Part shown: positions 23,040 to 35,559 of the stretch, piece after piece
How the letters are laid out: every line of letters starts with the position of its first letter
How positions within the stretch are numbered: the first letter of the stretch is position 1
DNA from: Typhlomys cinereus
Lineage: Eukaryota > Chordata > Mammalia > Rodentia > Platacanthomyidae
DNA length: 64,000 nt
Assembly: GCA_023101885.1 (NCBI GenBank)
Contig: JALPQD010000642.1
Coordinates: 124,001-188,000, forward strand
Direction: 5' to 3'
Notes under the pieces: generated by a model
Seen by the model: the letters and a program-made list of their open reading frames with translations, nothing else
What the model was told of the DNA's origin: nothing
Database searches by the model: none
Position numbers and translations under genes: made by a program

Positions 23040-24482
23040 GCAATACCTAAAAAACATAACTTTTTTAGCACACTTATTTCTGATTATTCAGATTTAGATT
23101 TCATCTGAAGGTTCAATTTTTACTATGTCATATGTCAGAACATTCTCTCTCATTTAGAAACTTAAGAGGGCTGATATGACACATCCTTTCATAGGAACAC
23201 AAAATCAAGCCAAAAGTGAAATCAGATGACAGAGACTCTTAGAAACTTGAAATTCTGAGAACAGGAAATTAAATTACAAGAAGAAATTTGGCTTGAGTTA
23301 TGAATTTGGCCTGTTTTGAAAAAAAGAAAGAATTTCAGGAACAGTAAAACAATGGACCTCGAATGGCTGATTTTGCTGGCTGTATAAGGTTTTGCCTAGT
23401 ATGTCTTCATGTTTGATAAGATGCATCTTTTTTTTCCCAAAATGAATGAAATGTAAGGGAAACTCTAAGCATATCAATGTTGTCTTCAGGTTGAAATATT
23501 ATGTAGCTATTAGGAGATCACATTATAGGATATTGGAATATATATAAGCATAAAGTATAATCACTATTGATGCAGGTTTGAGAGTATTTAAAAATTCTCT
23601 CTTGCACATGGGTACCTTCTCTACGAATCTGCCCTGTGTTTTGCCAGATATCTAGTAGCATCTCTGGACTCAGTGCACTGTATACCAGTATCACCCTTCC
23701 ACATGGTAGTGACAACTGAAAGTGTCCAAAAAGATATGAATGTCCCCTGAGGTTCCAGATTACCTCAGCTTGAGAGCCACTGGGTTAAATGTTATCAAAA
23801 TGCTGTTTGTGAAATGGTTGTTAAACAGATTTTAATTGTTTCTTTCTTCCTTGATTATGCCCAACAGTAAGATAAGTTGTTTACAAAAAAATTCAGTGCT
23901 TTGGGGGGAACTTTATTATGAAATATCAGCAATGTTTATTGAGTTTGAGAAAATAGTTCTTTCCTTAGTTATGTACGAAAGTGAAAGAATTTAAAAGATG
24001 AGAAAGAAAATCCAAGATCAGTAAAGAGCTTGGTGAAGCCTCTGAATTGCAAGCATTTATTCATTTCATGCATGTGACCAAATATGAAAAGTAAATATTC
24101 ATTGAATGAAATATTCATTAAGTATAAGTTTGCCTTTTCTATTTACCTTTAGCTATTAGAGCAGAGATTGAGTAATGCTGTGGATTACCAGGATGCTGGA
24201 CTGCTGAGTGATGTAACGTGATTATATTCAAAAACATGTAGAAAAGGCCAAATAAAACTGGTGTGCATCAACAAGAGATGAAGGAAATTGAGAGGATGGA
24301 CTTGGAAATAACTTTAATTTAAAGAGTTACTGGGATATGAAAGGAGGAACTAGACTCCCTGGAGAAATGTTGGAAATCATTCAGCATCAATCATTTCAAA
24401 TAGAAAGGGACGATTCCCAATATGGCTTTGTGTAGTGTTTGCCTAACTCTGAAATATTGATAGGGATTTTTTAAAATTTATT
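23040..24482. other. Unannotated stretch
   Basis: No recognisable gene or repeat was found. Confidence 0.5.
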
Positions 24483-24501
24483 CAATTGTGTGTTCTTGTG
24501 T

Positions 24502-24552
<51 letters not shown>

Positions 24553-24763
24553 GAACCATGGGAGAATTCGGAACCACCGTGGACTCCTCCACCTCCTCCT
24601 TGTTTACTCTGTCCAGGTATTCACAGTTTCCGCCCTACCAGGACCAGAAACGCAGGCTGCCCCTGCTTCCACCTGGCATCTATACGTGGGGTCTAGGATC
24701 CGAACTCAGGACTTTCTGCCTGCAAAGCAGAGGCTTAACCCCTGAGCCACCTCTCCAGCCCTG
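24483..24763 (-). mobile_element. tRNA-derived SINE with long (CA)n tail
   Basis: Read on minus it starts gggctggagaggtggctcaggggttaag, continues with a tRNA B-box-like segment near 'cgaactcaggac' (plus strand), then a unique body, and ends in a (CA)n tract (24508-24550, GT on plus). It is the same family as the copies at 27572, 29144, 30475 and 35560. Confidence 0.82.
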
Positions 24764-24835
24764 ATAGGGAGTTTGTTCCAAGGAAATCAGTGAGATAAAT
24801 ATAAATGTTGCCAAATATCAAAGACAGTTGTGATA

Positions 24836-25220
24836 GTTAATCATGGGTGTTGACTTGACCACATCTGGTATTAACTAAGATCAGCTGTGAGACCATCTGA
24901 AGATATTATCCAGATCAGTACATTACAATACAAGACCAGCCCTAGATCCCATTGGAACCTCTCTAGAGCTCATTGGAACCTCCCAGTAGTGGACCAGATA
25001 AAAGGAACCATAAAACAGGAGACTGAGAGAATGAGACTCTCTGGGAGTCCTCCAAGTAGATGAAGCCTACTAGCTTCAGCCATCAGCCATGTTGCCGCCA
25101 CTGTGAAAGATTGTATCTCCCCTCTGGAACCATAAAGTGAATAAGTTTCCTTTTCTCCCTTAAATTATTTGACTCTGGTGTTCTCTCACAGCAATAGAGA
25201 AGAGTAACCATTACAATGGC
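24836..25220. mobile_element. hAT-like non-autonomous element (URR1-like), about 385 bp
   Basis: It starts with tgatagttaatcatgggtgttgacttgacc and ends with ctctcacagcaatagagaagagtaaccattacaa. The end sequence recurs, inverted, at the start of the repeat at 32627. The hAT/URR1 assignment is from memory of a rodent repeat with the 'ttactattgctgtga' terminus and needs a library search. Confidence 0.5.
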
Positions 25221-25639
25221 TAAAGAAAAAAGAGGGAACACAAACAATCCATTCTTTGAAGGAGAAGAAAGTGCTCATCTGCAAGTAATGCTCACCGCTG
25301 AAAGGCATGACAGCTAAGGATGTGAATTCTGGGAACACGATGTCTGGAATAGAACCCACCTCCTTCACGTCCTTCTGGGACAGCTCAAGCATGCTATTTG
25401 CTTTCTCTGCACCTCACTTTCTTTTTTTCATAAAATGTGAAGAAAAAGAACAGAACCTGTCTTTCAGGGATGTTGTGTAGATTATAAAGGTTAATGCCTG
25501 CAATGGAGCTACATTTTAAAATTCTATTTAGAAAATGTTACCTTCAATTATTGATAAGAAATGCTAGCTATTCAATGCTCATGGAGCTTATGAGTTGCCC
25601 ATTCTCACACATAGATCTAAACAGGCATAAAGTTAAGTT

Positions 25640-26535
25640 TTTTTTTTTTTAGGAGTTGGAAGAGTAGCAGGTTAGACATCCAGCACGATCATGTGTCTCC
25701 ACAAATCTGAAACAAAACATCACACATGTAGCACAGGGCATGATGGTTGTTATGGAAAGTCAAAGGAGGACAACAGTAAAGGAGACATAGAGACCAAGTA
25801 AAATCTAGCACTGAAAAAAATGGCAGCAAACAGGGAGAATCATCATGCCGCAGCAGGACTGGAAGCGAAAGAGAAATCTAAAAACCATGGGGAATCCTAT
25901 AACCCCACCCACTCACTTTGCAAAATCAGTTTTAAAGGCAGGCCTGTGTAACAAGTGACAAGCAGATACTAGAGAAGGGACCACATACATTTTCCTAGCT
26001 TGGGTGCTGGCATGTGATAAAGGGAGACCATGTGGACAGAGAATTTACAATGAAATATCTTGGACAGAGAAAGCAGCAGAGCCTGTATTTCTGTATCTGC
26101 AATTTCTAACTCTTCTCTTCCATTGGCTAAGTAAAGCACGATTCTGAGAGCCCAGGCAGTCCCAGGACAGTAGTGGTAATGCTCACTCAGATATACTTCT
26201 GGATATAAATATACTTGGGCAGAAGGTGCAATCCATGCGCCATGCAGTAGGGGAAGGCTGGGAGACAAACTGCCTGCCTGGCAGGGAGCCGCGAGAGACC
26301 AGCCTATGAATGAGAGGGCCTCAGATTTGTGGACGTAACACTTGGGTGGGAAATACAAGCTAGCAGTAGCACTGAAGAGCGAAGCCAGCAACCAATGGGC
26401 ACAGAAACTCAGGGGCAGCCTTCTCTCTGAATGCTGGAGAGATTCCTGGATACCAAGAAGAATTTGAGAGCAGCTCCTGCAGAACTCGATCCAGCAAGAA
26501 ACACCGTGCTGGGTCCCAGCTGCAAACGTCTAATG
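25640..26535 (+). mobile_element. Possible old L1 5' UTR or other unclassified repeat
   Basis: It begins after a poly(T)-like run with ggagttggaagagtagcaggttagacatcc. This resembles the inverted sequence at 62230-62300 (gcaagatggcagttgaataacatcc on minus), in the style of old L1 5' ends. No ORF1 follows. Confidence 0.3.
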
Positions 26536-26536
26536 T

Positions 26537-26872
26537 TATACCGGTTACTCTGCTGCTGTAAGACAATGCTCAAACTCAAGCAACTTAAGGGAGAAAAGGG
26601 AGATATAGTCCTTTATGGTGGAAAAGGCATGGTTGGCTGGCAGAAGCTGGAGGTGGGCTGAGTCACTGCAGACATGGAAGCTGAGAGCTGCAAACTGCAT
26701 GAGCTGACTTCTCACTGAAGCAGGTGGGGCTAATCGATTTCAAGGTCTATCCTCTGTGCCATCCTCTAGCAAGGTGCCACTTCCTAAAGTTGTCACAACC
26801 TTCCCAAACATCAACTAAGGATGCAAACCCAAGAGTCTGTGGGGGACAACTTATATTCAAACCATTACAAAT
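26537..26872. mobile_element. Medium-reiterated rodent repeat, member 1
   Basis: It is homologous to 32627-32985 over its length: shared gcaacttaaggg, ggcatggttggctggc, gtcactgcagacat, ggaagctgagagctgcaa. It starts near taccggttactctgctgctgtaa and ends caaaccattacaa. It is a likely URR1-like hAT relic. Confidence 0.6.
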
Positions 26873-27059
26873 GTTTAGGCATCAAAGAGCTAAACAAACA
26901 TCTGACCCACAAAATAAGCTACAAAAGCAAGTCTGGAGCTATCCCTATTCTTCTCAGCAAGAAAAAGGAAATTTTGTTATTGTTTGTTTTTATTTGGTTA
27001 GATTTTATAATTATCTTGTCTTTATCTGTATTTATTTTGTTGTATCCTCCCTAAGTTTT

Positions 27060-27422
27060 CTTTTTGTCCTTTTTTGCATGTATATGAGTGGGTATGTGTA
27101 TGCATGTATATTCATGTGTGTGGGTGCATGTGTGTGTATGTGCATGGGTGCATGCTTACATGTGTATACATGTGTATTTGGGTGTCTTCTTGTTCACTGT
27201 CCATTTTTATTATTTAGGCAGTCTCTCAATTGAACCCAGAGTGTTTTAGTTAGATAGCTAGCAGATAGTTTGTTCTGCCGATTCCCTGTCTCTTTCTCTA
27301 GAGTGGTGGGATAATGGGCAGCCACCATGTCTGTCTGGCTTCTAGGCCAGTTCTGGGGATCTAAATTCTGATCCTCATGGTTTCAGGGCACATGCTTTAT
27401 CCCCTAAACCATCTCCCCAACC
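27060..27422 (-). mobile_element. B4-like SINE (tRNA/ID head fused to B1-like part)
   Basis: Read on minus it begins gggttggggagatggtttaggggataaagcatgtg (tRNA-like head), then passes to a B1-like middle ending in 'actctgggttcaattgagagactg'. It is flanked by imperfect GT-rich sequence on plus. Confidence 0.65.
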
Positions 27423-27489
27423 CAGCTTGCTAATATTTTTTATCCCTTTGTTCCATACATTTTTCCTCTTTCTTTTTTCCTTTCTCACT

Positions 27490-27600
27490 ATGATGGTTAG
27501 TATTATGTATCATCTTGAAAGGGTCTAGAATCACCTGGAAGATGCACCTCTGAGCATGTCTGTGCTAGATTATCTTTAAAAAATTTTTATTTATTCATTC

Positions 27601-27647
<47 letters not shown>

Positions 27648-28015
27648 TGTGTATCAAAGGGCACTGTATGTCCCTATGGGGGACCAAAGGTGACTTGGGG
27701 AATCATCCTGAATTACTTCTATCTCCTTTATGCTTCGCTCTGGGATTTCTCAGGCTCCGCCCACCAGGGCCGGAAGTGTAGCCCACCTGGAGTGTTTTTA
27801 CATGGGACCTGGGATGGGAACTCAGGACCTTGTGCTTGGGAAGCAGAATCTTAACTCCTGAGCCTCTCTCCAGCCCTGGATGATCTTGAGTATGATAATT
27901 GATGCAGGAACACCCTTCTTAACTGGGAGGAAGACAATTACCTGGACTAGAAGCCCTGGAATACATAAAATGGAGAAAGTCAGCTGAACATTATCATCAC
28001 GTTCATCGCTTTTAC
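27490..28015. mobile_element. Medium-reiterated repeat split by a SINE
   Basis: atggttagtattatgtatcatcttgaaagggtctagaatcacctgg (27492 on) resumes after the SINE with gatcttgagtatgataattgatgc...ctgaacattatcatcacgttcatcgctt. The same order is visible at 53814-54050, so the two are one family. Confidence 0.6.
27572..27877 (-). mobile_element. tRNA-derived SINE with (CA)n tail
   Basis: On minus it starts ccagggctggagagaggctcaggagttaag, carries the shared body (accagggccgga..., gggaccaaaggtgact on plus) and ends in (CA)n (27604-27646). It is inserted in the repeat at 27490-28015. Confidence 0.85.
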
Positions 28016-28040
28016 TTCCCTGTCTTGGATACCAAATGAA

Positions 28041-28137
28041 AGGAGCTTACGAGATGATTCAGCAGGTTGAATCTCTTGCCTACAAACCAGGTGACCTGAT
28101 TTAATTCCCCAGAACCCATGTGATGGAAAGTTGGTTA
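28041..28137 (+). mobile_element. ID/tRNA-derived SINE head
   Basis: gagatgattcagcaggttgaatctcttgcc...aggtgacctgatttaattcccc follows a tRNA A-box/B-box layout of the ID/B2 type. Confidence 0.55.
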
Positions 28138-28362
28138 CATTTACTCCTAGGCATTTTACTTCCCAGGTTGTTATAAGTGGAATTGTTTTCATTTCATTCT
28201 TGGCATGTTTCCTATTGGTATGCAGAAGAGTTATTGACTTCCATATGTTCTTTTTTTAATCCTCCTACTTTTCTGAAAGGATTTATCGGGTCGAAGGTTT
28301 TTCTGTTTGAGTTTGCAGATTTTCTTAAATATAAAATAGTATTTATTATCTGCCAGTAGTTA
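28138..28362 (-). mobile_element. Old L1 ORF2 fragment
   Basis: The sequence ctcctaggcattttactt...gtggaattgttttcatttc...tactttctgaaaggatttatc reads on minus as the L1 ORF2 segment just downstream of the RT active site. It is internal and truncated at both ends. Confidence 0.6.
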
Positions 28363-28442
28363 AACCAATCCTCAGCAGGAAAAAAAAAAGACTTGACCTC
28401 AAATCATACTACAGAGCCATTGAAAAAAACAACAAGATTGCT

Positions 28443-28510
28443 GGCACATAAATAAGCTAGCCTGGAGCTCACTACGTAGCTGAGGAGGACCTTGAACTCC
28501 CAACCTTCCT
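28443..28510 (-). mobile_element. B1-like fragment (minus)
   Basis: agcctggagctcactacgtagctgaggaggaccttgaactcc is a minus-strand B1 middle portion. Confidence 0.6.
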
Positions 28511-28527
28511 GCTTTCACCTGTTTGGT

Positions 28528-28665
28528 CAGGTGAGCTGGTGCATTCCTATAATCCCAGAACTTCAGAGGGGGATAGGAGGATCAGGATGACCAGAGATCA
28601 TTGTCAAGCGTGTAATGAAGTTGAAGCAGCCTCAACTACATGATACCCTGCCACAATAAAATAAA
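28528..28665 (+). mobile_element. B1-like SINE (plus)
   Basis: gtgagctggtgcattcctataatcccagaacttcagagg matches the B1 5' region. The rest degrades to caactacatgataccctgcc and an A-rich tail. It forms an inverted pair with the preceding B1 fragment. Confidence 0.75.
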
Positions 28666-28667
28666 AA

Positions 28668-29125
28668 ATGGAGAACAGCAAATGCTGGAGGATATGCAGG
28701 GGATTGGGAACCCTTTTACAAAGTTGGTGGGAATGTTCTTTAGCCAGCCAACTGTGAAAACTAATTAGAGAATCAAAGCATTAAAAATAAAACCACCAAA
28801 AAATAGAGTAGTGTATGATACATCTGTGCCTGTCCTGAGTGTATTCCTGAACTCAGCATGCAATAAAAATGCCTGTATACTCATGTTCATTATAGTACTA
28901 TGCACAATTGGCAAGGCATAGAATTAGACTAGGTGTCTATAGATTGCTGAATGGCTAAAGATATTATAGTTTGTATACACAGTGGAGTATTTCTGAGCCA
29001 TAAATGAGAATGAAATTATGCCATTTTCAGGAAAATGAATGGGACTCAAGATTATCCTGTTAAGCAAAATAAGGCAGACTTAGAAAAACAAGTTCCAGAG
29101 GTTTTTTCTCATATGTAGAATGTGG
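28668..29125 (+). mobile_element. Old L1 ORF2 3' fragment
   Basis: The plus-strand text follows the end of L1 ORF2: agcaaatgctggaggatatgcaggggattggg, acagtggagtatttctgagccataaatgagaatg, aggcagacttagaaaaacaagt. It is diverged, with no open frame. Confidence 0.8.
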
Positions 29126-29143
29126 ATTAAAAAGAAAAACACA

Positions 29144-29432
29144 AGGGGCTGGAGAGATGGCTCAGGGGTTAAACATCTGTCTCACAAGCAGAAGGATCTG
29201 AATTCAGATCCCAGATTCCACATAAAAAATCAAACAAAACAAACAAACAAACAAACAAACAAACAAAAAACCCCTGTCAGAAATGGTGGTGAACTGAGCT
29301 TCTGGCCCCCAGTGTGTAGATCCTGGGAAACTCCAGAGCAAAGGAAAAGGAGGTAGAGCAATCCAAGATGATTCTCAAAATCACCCTTGGGCCTCCACAG
29401 GAACACATAGTGCCTGCTGAAAAATGTAGACA

Positions 29433-29489
<57 letters not shown>

Positions 29490-29490
29490 C
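29144..29490 (+). mobile_element. tRNA-derived SINE, best plus-strand copy, with (AAAC)n and (CA)n
   Basis: It begins ggggctggagagatggctcaggggttaaa, then the B-box region 'gatctgaattcagatccc', an (AAAC)n patch at 29236-29272, the family body (cttctggccccc, gggaaactccagagcaaagg, ttgggcctccacagg) and a (CA)n tail at 29436-29486. This copy gives the family order most clearly. Confidence 0.88.
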
Positions 29491-30470
29491 ACATGAGGTA
29501 CTACTTGTGGGGAGAAGGGTACCAGTGTTTGTGGGGGACCAAAGAGGGTAACAGAGGTGAGCACATCATTGAAGTACTTCATATACATGCATAAACATGG
29601 GATAAAAACAATTTTCAGAAATCACATACTGATAAAAATCACATACTGAAAATCCAAACTTAAGTCTTTCTGTTTACATCACTCTTTCCTATTGTCTTTT
29701 TTCTGTATAATTATTGGTATATATGTGTGTACGTTGGGGGATTCTGGGGAAGAAATAAAGAGCAGATCTGGAAACAATATAATCAAAACACAATTACTGA
29801 TTTTTATATCAGTTTTATAGCACTATAATTTTTGAGCCTTACTCCAAAATCTTTGTTATGAGGCAAATGATAGTTTCCATTTTATAGCTATAGGTACAGA
29901 GATCCAACAGAAAAGTTAGGCAATTTCTTTAGGATGCCAGAACTTATACTCAATAGAATTAGGTTAAAAGCCAAGATGTTAAAATTGGATTCTGTCTATC
30001 ACTTTGCACATCCACCCACATCTTTGGATTAAAGCTAGTATAGGAGGAATTGTTGTAGAGGCTAAATGGGACACTGGAAAGTATGATGAAAGCAAAGCCT
30101 GTGTTTGGTAGGCAAGGACCACCAGAGAGGCATGCTTGGAAGGGACAGCATCAGTCTGTCGTTTTTCTCTGTAGAGAGCTCATGAATCCATTCATTCCAT
30201 TTCAGCCCTCTGTTCATGTCTTCCATCATCGCACACCTGGCCTACTATACTTCTGATTAGTCAATCCATCCTATATTTGGCAGCCATAACAATTATTCTA
30301 AGGAACACATATGATTATGTCTTGTCCATTCCATCTCCACTCTTGGTCCCTTCCATAATGCTGCATCTTTTCTAGATCAAGCCAACTGTATCCATTCGCA
30401 ATGACAGTCCCAATTATAATTCTGGCCAATGTTTCCTTATTAAAACCCACTTTGCCCCTCTACTTCTGTG
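29491..30470. other. Unannotated stretch
   Basis: No gene or recognisable repeat. Confidence 0.5.
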
Positions 30471-30474
30471 TTTT

Positions 30475-30775
30475 TTTCATCCTTATTTATTTTGCATGCA
30501 TGCATGTATGTGTCTGTTGTGTGTGTGTGTACGCGCGCACATGTGTGTGTATCAGAGGACACAGTGTGTCCCTGTGGAGGTCCAAGGATAACTTTGGGGA
30601 TCATCCTGGATTGCTTTCATCTCCTTTTTGCTTTGCTTTGGTATTTCCTAGGCTACGTCAAAGAGGATCAAAAGTGCAGGCCACTGCCATTTTCTGTCTG
30701 GTGTTTTTACATGGGACTTGGGATCCGAACTCAGAACTTTCTGCTTGAGAGACATCTGAACCATGTCTCCTGCCA
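30475..30775 (-). mobile_element. tRNA-derived SINE, same family
   Basis: The GT-rich start (30510-30552) is followed by gaggacacagtgtgtccctgtgg, ccaaggataactttggggatcatcctgg and, at the end, a decayed tRNA head (gaacc...atgtctcc). Confidence 0.8.
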
Positions 30776-32626
30776 TCTGTGTTCTTTCTATGCTGGAATA
30801 TATTTCAGCTGTCTTTAATACATTGTGGTCTTTTATCTTCCTGCTCTCTTCAAGTAACTCTCTTGTAACATTCAACACATTGTATTTGAATGGTCTCTAT
30901 GTACTTTGAAAGGTGGATTGTTCTAATAGGCAGTGAAACCTGGTGATAAACTTTCACAAAATCCATTATCATTAGTATTGAGTATGCAGTAGCATTATTG
31001 CTCTGATCCTTGCAAGAGTTGTTCTTTCTCTCAGTGGCTATCTTTAAATTCTAATCCTGAAGACACCATTAAAAAATACAACACCATGTGTAAGTTGGGC
31101 TGCTGTTCTCCAACAGGCATGTGACTAATCTAGGTCTAGAATCCATCATATGGCCTTTCTTCCCTCGTTTCTCAGAAGGGGGAAGCTGCAGGAGCTAGAA
31201 CTTTTGATTTGATTCATAAACCAACGCCTGTAACTCCCTCTCAACCCAGTTCATCATAGGCATGTTCAAGCTTGTTCGCAATGTCTCCTGCTGCTCTTCT
31301 GAACCCCTGCTTCTGCATTTCCATATGGGAGCAGGAATATGTATCTTTGAAGTCCATAGGAATGACAAAAATGTTTTTGAGTGATTCATGCAATTACAGT
31401 GGTAATAGCTTAGCTAGACACACATTTAAGCAATCACAAAATGTGAAATCAACTTGAGTAAGAGAAAAAGATTAATCTGGAATCTCAACCTAGGTCCTTT
31501 GGATTTATTCATGTGTTGAGGAAATAACTGACTGAACAAGTCTGGGTCGTGGGAACAATTTAATAATATAAATCAAATGGAAATGCTGCATACTTTTTAA
31601 AAAGGAAAAATGTGGAAATTACAAAAGGATTCTATAATTACGCAGAAATTATTGGTTGAATCATGATTATTTTCTGTTAATTTTCAGGTTCATGGTAAGG
31701 ATGAAAAGAGTCTCTTTAGTCCGCTACACACCATGTGTGATTAGTTTCATTTCTTTCTTTCACTTCAATTACATGCATAGCACAACACCTATAAACAGTC
31801 CAGAAAATAACCTGGAAGTCTTATTTACAAGCAAACCATAATGAGAAATATCCGCATTCATGCTCTCGAATACAAGACCATATATAATACAAGCTAAATT
31901 TTTGCTTTGGTGATTATGGATTTAATTTCTTTGGGGGCAGCTTTTCTCAAGTTGCCAAGATTTGTATCGTCTGCTTCCCTAACTCACCCAACTTCACGAA
32001 GACACAGAATCTTCCTTTCCCATGTGTGTGGTCAGCATCACCTCCCTCAGAATCTTCAGGTGCTATCATAGGAGATAAAGGAGTATAACTTGCAGTATAA
32101 AGCTTGATGAGATGTGATGTTGATCACAAGAAGACATTTTCAATTTTTAAAGTTATTTTTCAGAACAAGGGATGTAGTTGTTACTGATCTAGTGAGTAAG
32201 TACCACAGATGCTGCTGAAAAACATCCTACATATATAGGTAAAGAAAAAAATACTCATCAGTAACTCCCAGAAAATACACAGTCCTATGAACACCTTGAT
32301 TTGATCCTACTTTAGATACTTGATCTCCAAATCTGTAGAATGGTAATTTTGTGACTTTTGAACTGCTGTGTGTGTAACATTTTGTTTCAGCAGTTTATAG
32401 AAAGAATAATTCAGATAGGGATTGGAAATTTATAAAACTGGAAACATTAATGTCTAACAATTATGTGAAAATAAGCTTAAATTCAAGGATAAAAATGAGA
32501 TGTCATTTCAAGTCCATTAAAATGATAGTCATAAAAATATGAGACAATGCCTAGACTTAAAAGATAGGAGGTAAAAGTATCATTCTTCATACTGCACTTT
32601 AGACAGAAATTTGACAATATTTCTGT
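30776..32626. other. Unannotated stretch
   Basis: This is AT-rich single-copy-looking sequence. I see no gene or repeat. Confidence 0.5.
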
Positions 32627-32985
32627 AACGGTTACTCTTAACTATTGCTGTGAGAGAACACCCTAAGTTAAGCAACTTAAGGGTGAAAGGGAGATTTATT
32701 CAGCTTATGGTTCCAGAAGGAAGGACAGTCTCTTAAAGCAGAGGCGGCATGGTTGGCTGGCCAAACTGGAGGAGGCTAAGTCACTGCAGACATCATGGAA
32801 GCTGAGAGCTGCAGATTGCTTGCTGCAAAGGCAGACTTCTCTTGGAGGTAGGGTGGGACTAATCCACCTCAAGGCCCACCTCTTGTGATTGCCTTCCTCC
32901 AGCAAGACTCCACTTCTCAAGGTGCCATGACCTTGCCAAACACATGAGATGGTGGAGGACACATTTCAAATCATGACAAATTTAT
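32627..32985. mobile_element. Medium-reiterated rodent repeat, member 2 (URR1-like)
   Basis: It starts taacggttactcttaactattgctgtgagagaacaccc, the inverse of the end of the repeat at 24836-25220, and aligns along its length with 26537-26872. This supports a hAT-like family with shared termini. Confidence 0.6.
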
Positions 32986-35555
32986 AATCAATAAAAACGT
33001 GCATGGCCTGAAATCCAACAATTTCACTTTGAGGGATAAGCCCTTGAGTAAAATGTAGCATGGGAGCAGCACAAAAGTTCTAGAATGAGTATCATAGTAT
33101 CCTTTGTAATTACAAAATAACTTGGAAATATGCTGATTATTGGTAAATAGAAGAATTTATAATTGTATCTGTGCACAGGTTGACTACATTGGTTAGAATG
33201 GGTGAAATGAACTGTGTTTCAATGCAGATCTTTAAAACATTATTAAATAAATGGTCATTTATAGTAAGATACAGATGGAAACATTTTATATTTTTAAGGT
33301 TGCAAAGCATTGTTATATGTGTTCACAAATGTCTACCTTGTATTGTACAAAGATTTGGACAGAGAAGTCACATGGTTCTCTGTACTGTCAGTGGCAACTA
33401 GAAAGGATGGCAGATAAGACTAGAAAGAAGGTAATGAGGGATTTTAGCTTTATCTGTAATATATTTCTTTTCTACATAAAACACAAAAGAAAAATAATAT
33501 ACTAATTTTAGTTGATCTTCATTGATTGATACAAGGATTTTTCATATTTTTCTCTTTTTGTCTTAGATTATATTTGAAATATAAGCATAAATAAAAGGAA
33601 GCATAAAAAGGAGAGATATTATATGGAATTGGTCTACAGTAAACTCTGAGCTAAATAAACTCTAGGTTAAAATGCATGTTCATTATTTATCAACCTCATT
33701 TATCTTTCTGAACTCAGGACATATAATGATGCATTACTGCAGACTTGCTATACTGAGAAATTAAATTGATTCTGGATTATAGAAGCAGGGAATAATAACT
33801 AGGCATTACCAAAATTTGTATCATGCTTTTCAATCAAGGAAATTCTTTGCTTTGTATTTTCTCAATTGATTTCCCAAAGAACCCCTACAGCTGGATAAGG
33901 TGTATCTTTTGAACAATCTTTTGAAGATAAAACAAAAAAGCAAGCAAACAAACATAAACAAACAACCCCCTCCCCCAAGAAACTCAGAAAGGGCAAAGTG
34001 ATTTGTCCAAAGGTGACAAGAACAAAGGACAGAGCTTCTATGTATGCCCCTTGAGTCTAAGAACCATGCTTTTTTGTACTATAGGAGTTGCCTCTTGGGA
34101 TATGGAATGCTTGGTTTAATAGCTGCTTCTGGAAGAAATAAAAGAAGGCCCCAGATGTTTTAGTTAACTGAAATGTCACAAAAGTCTCTGCTATGAATTG
34201 ATAGTTGAAACAAACAAGATAGTAATGCATAATTAAGTGATTTTATCTCTTCCTATCCCAGATTAATATTTAATATAGTGTTTTGTAGCAACTTATGTGC
34301 ATGTTTAAATTTTGATACATAGTGTCTTAGACAAAAAGTTTCATGATGGGTATTGATAAGTGAGAAAACATTCATTACTAAGATCATAAAATATGGGAAT
34401 CATGCTGAATATAGGATTCCTAAAAGAACCAATCATGTTTCACAGGGAAATGAATAACCTTAGGGAACATTGATCGCTATCTTTAATTTTTTGAAGTGAA
34501 AAACAATGAAAAAATTGAGCTCAGATGAAAAAGCAAGGAAGTAATACAGTGATGCTAATTTTCAAAAAGAAATGCAGACATATCTAAATGTATTGCTGCC
34601 TCTCCCCCCAAGTGGAATTGAGCCCAAGCAGAAAACTGGACGAATGATTATTTTGGAAGAGGCACTGAACCAGAGGATTGAAATGAAATTAAATGTCATC
34701 ATTATTCATCCTCCCTAACATTAGTCTGAAAGGGAGACCACTCCAGCAAAGTGCTTTGAAGTAACAGTCTCTGTAGACTGTGCATATCTCAAAGCGAGTG
34801 CAGAAAAGGTACACGTGAAAAGATGGAGAGAGCTGAGTTTTCTGTCTTTATTGTCCAAATATACTCTTGTGGATCCTTCAAGCTAAGGTTAGATATGTGA
34901 CTGACAGGATATGAGGGCCATCTATCGTCAGAATTTCAGACCTTGATAGGAATTTATGTGGAGCCACTGAAGTAAATTGAGGCCAACTGTCCAACTGGGA
35001 AAATGGCTACAGGACCAAGAATGTATCTCGGTTCTTACAGAATATGAGCCTATTTAATATGAGATCAGAATGGGTCGGGCAACCAATATAGGAAAAGGAA
35101 GTCTTTTTAGTGGACTGTTTCTCACAGCATGGCCTATTTTGTCACAATAACCCAGTACCTTTTGGGACCACAAAAATGATGGAGTGAGTGAGTGGTAGGT
35201 CGTCCTTCCAGTGTTACAACTGTGATGTACCAGAGACTGAATGTCTGTCAAATTGAATCATGTTTCCTGGGATTACTTTAGGTTTTCAGTTTGATTTCCT
35301 TAATGTCTGAACACAGTTTGATGTTGATCTAAACTATTGTAGGATTTTATTTAACTCTCTAAGGTTAACTCAAGATAGCTCTACCCCTTAGCCTTCAAAC
35401 CAATCATGGAATTTCCATTACATCTATCAATCATTAGTTAAGAGCTGGGCATTTTTAAACTTGTTTGGACCAGAGAGATTTGCCAAGGACGTCTGGGAAG
35501 AAAGCTTCCTCAGACTTAGTTATGAATAGTTTCTGTTTCACAGCAAAAACATGAG
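32986..35555. other. Unannotated stretch
   Basis: No gene or recognisable repeat apart from a short (CAAA)-rich patch near 33940. Confidence 0.5.
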
Positions 35556-35559
35556 GGAG

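Noticed and set aside
22981..24550. GT runs as possible regulatory Z-DNA elements
   Set aside because: They are ordinary microsatellites, at least one being a SINE tail; no gene is nearby.
26724..27233. 169-codon plus-strand frame
   Set aside because: It crosses two repeats and ends in low-complexity cysteine/valine sequence from GT-rich DNA.
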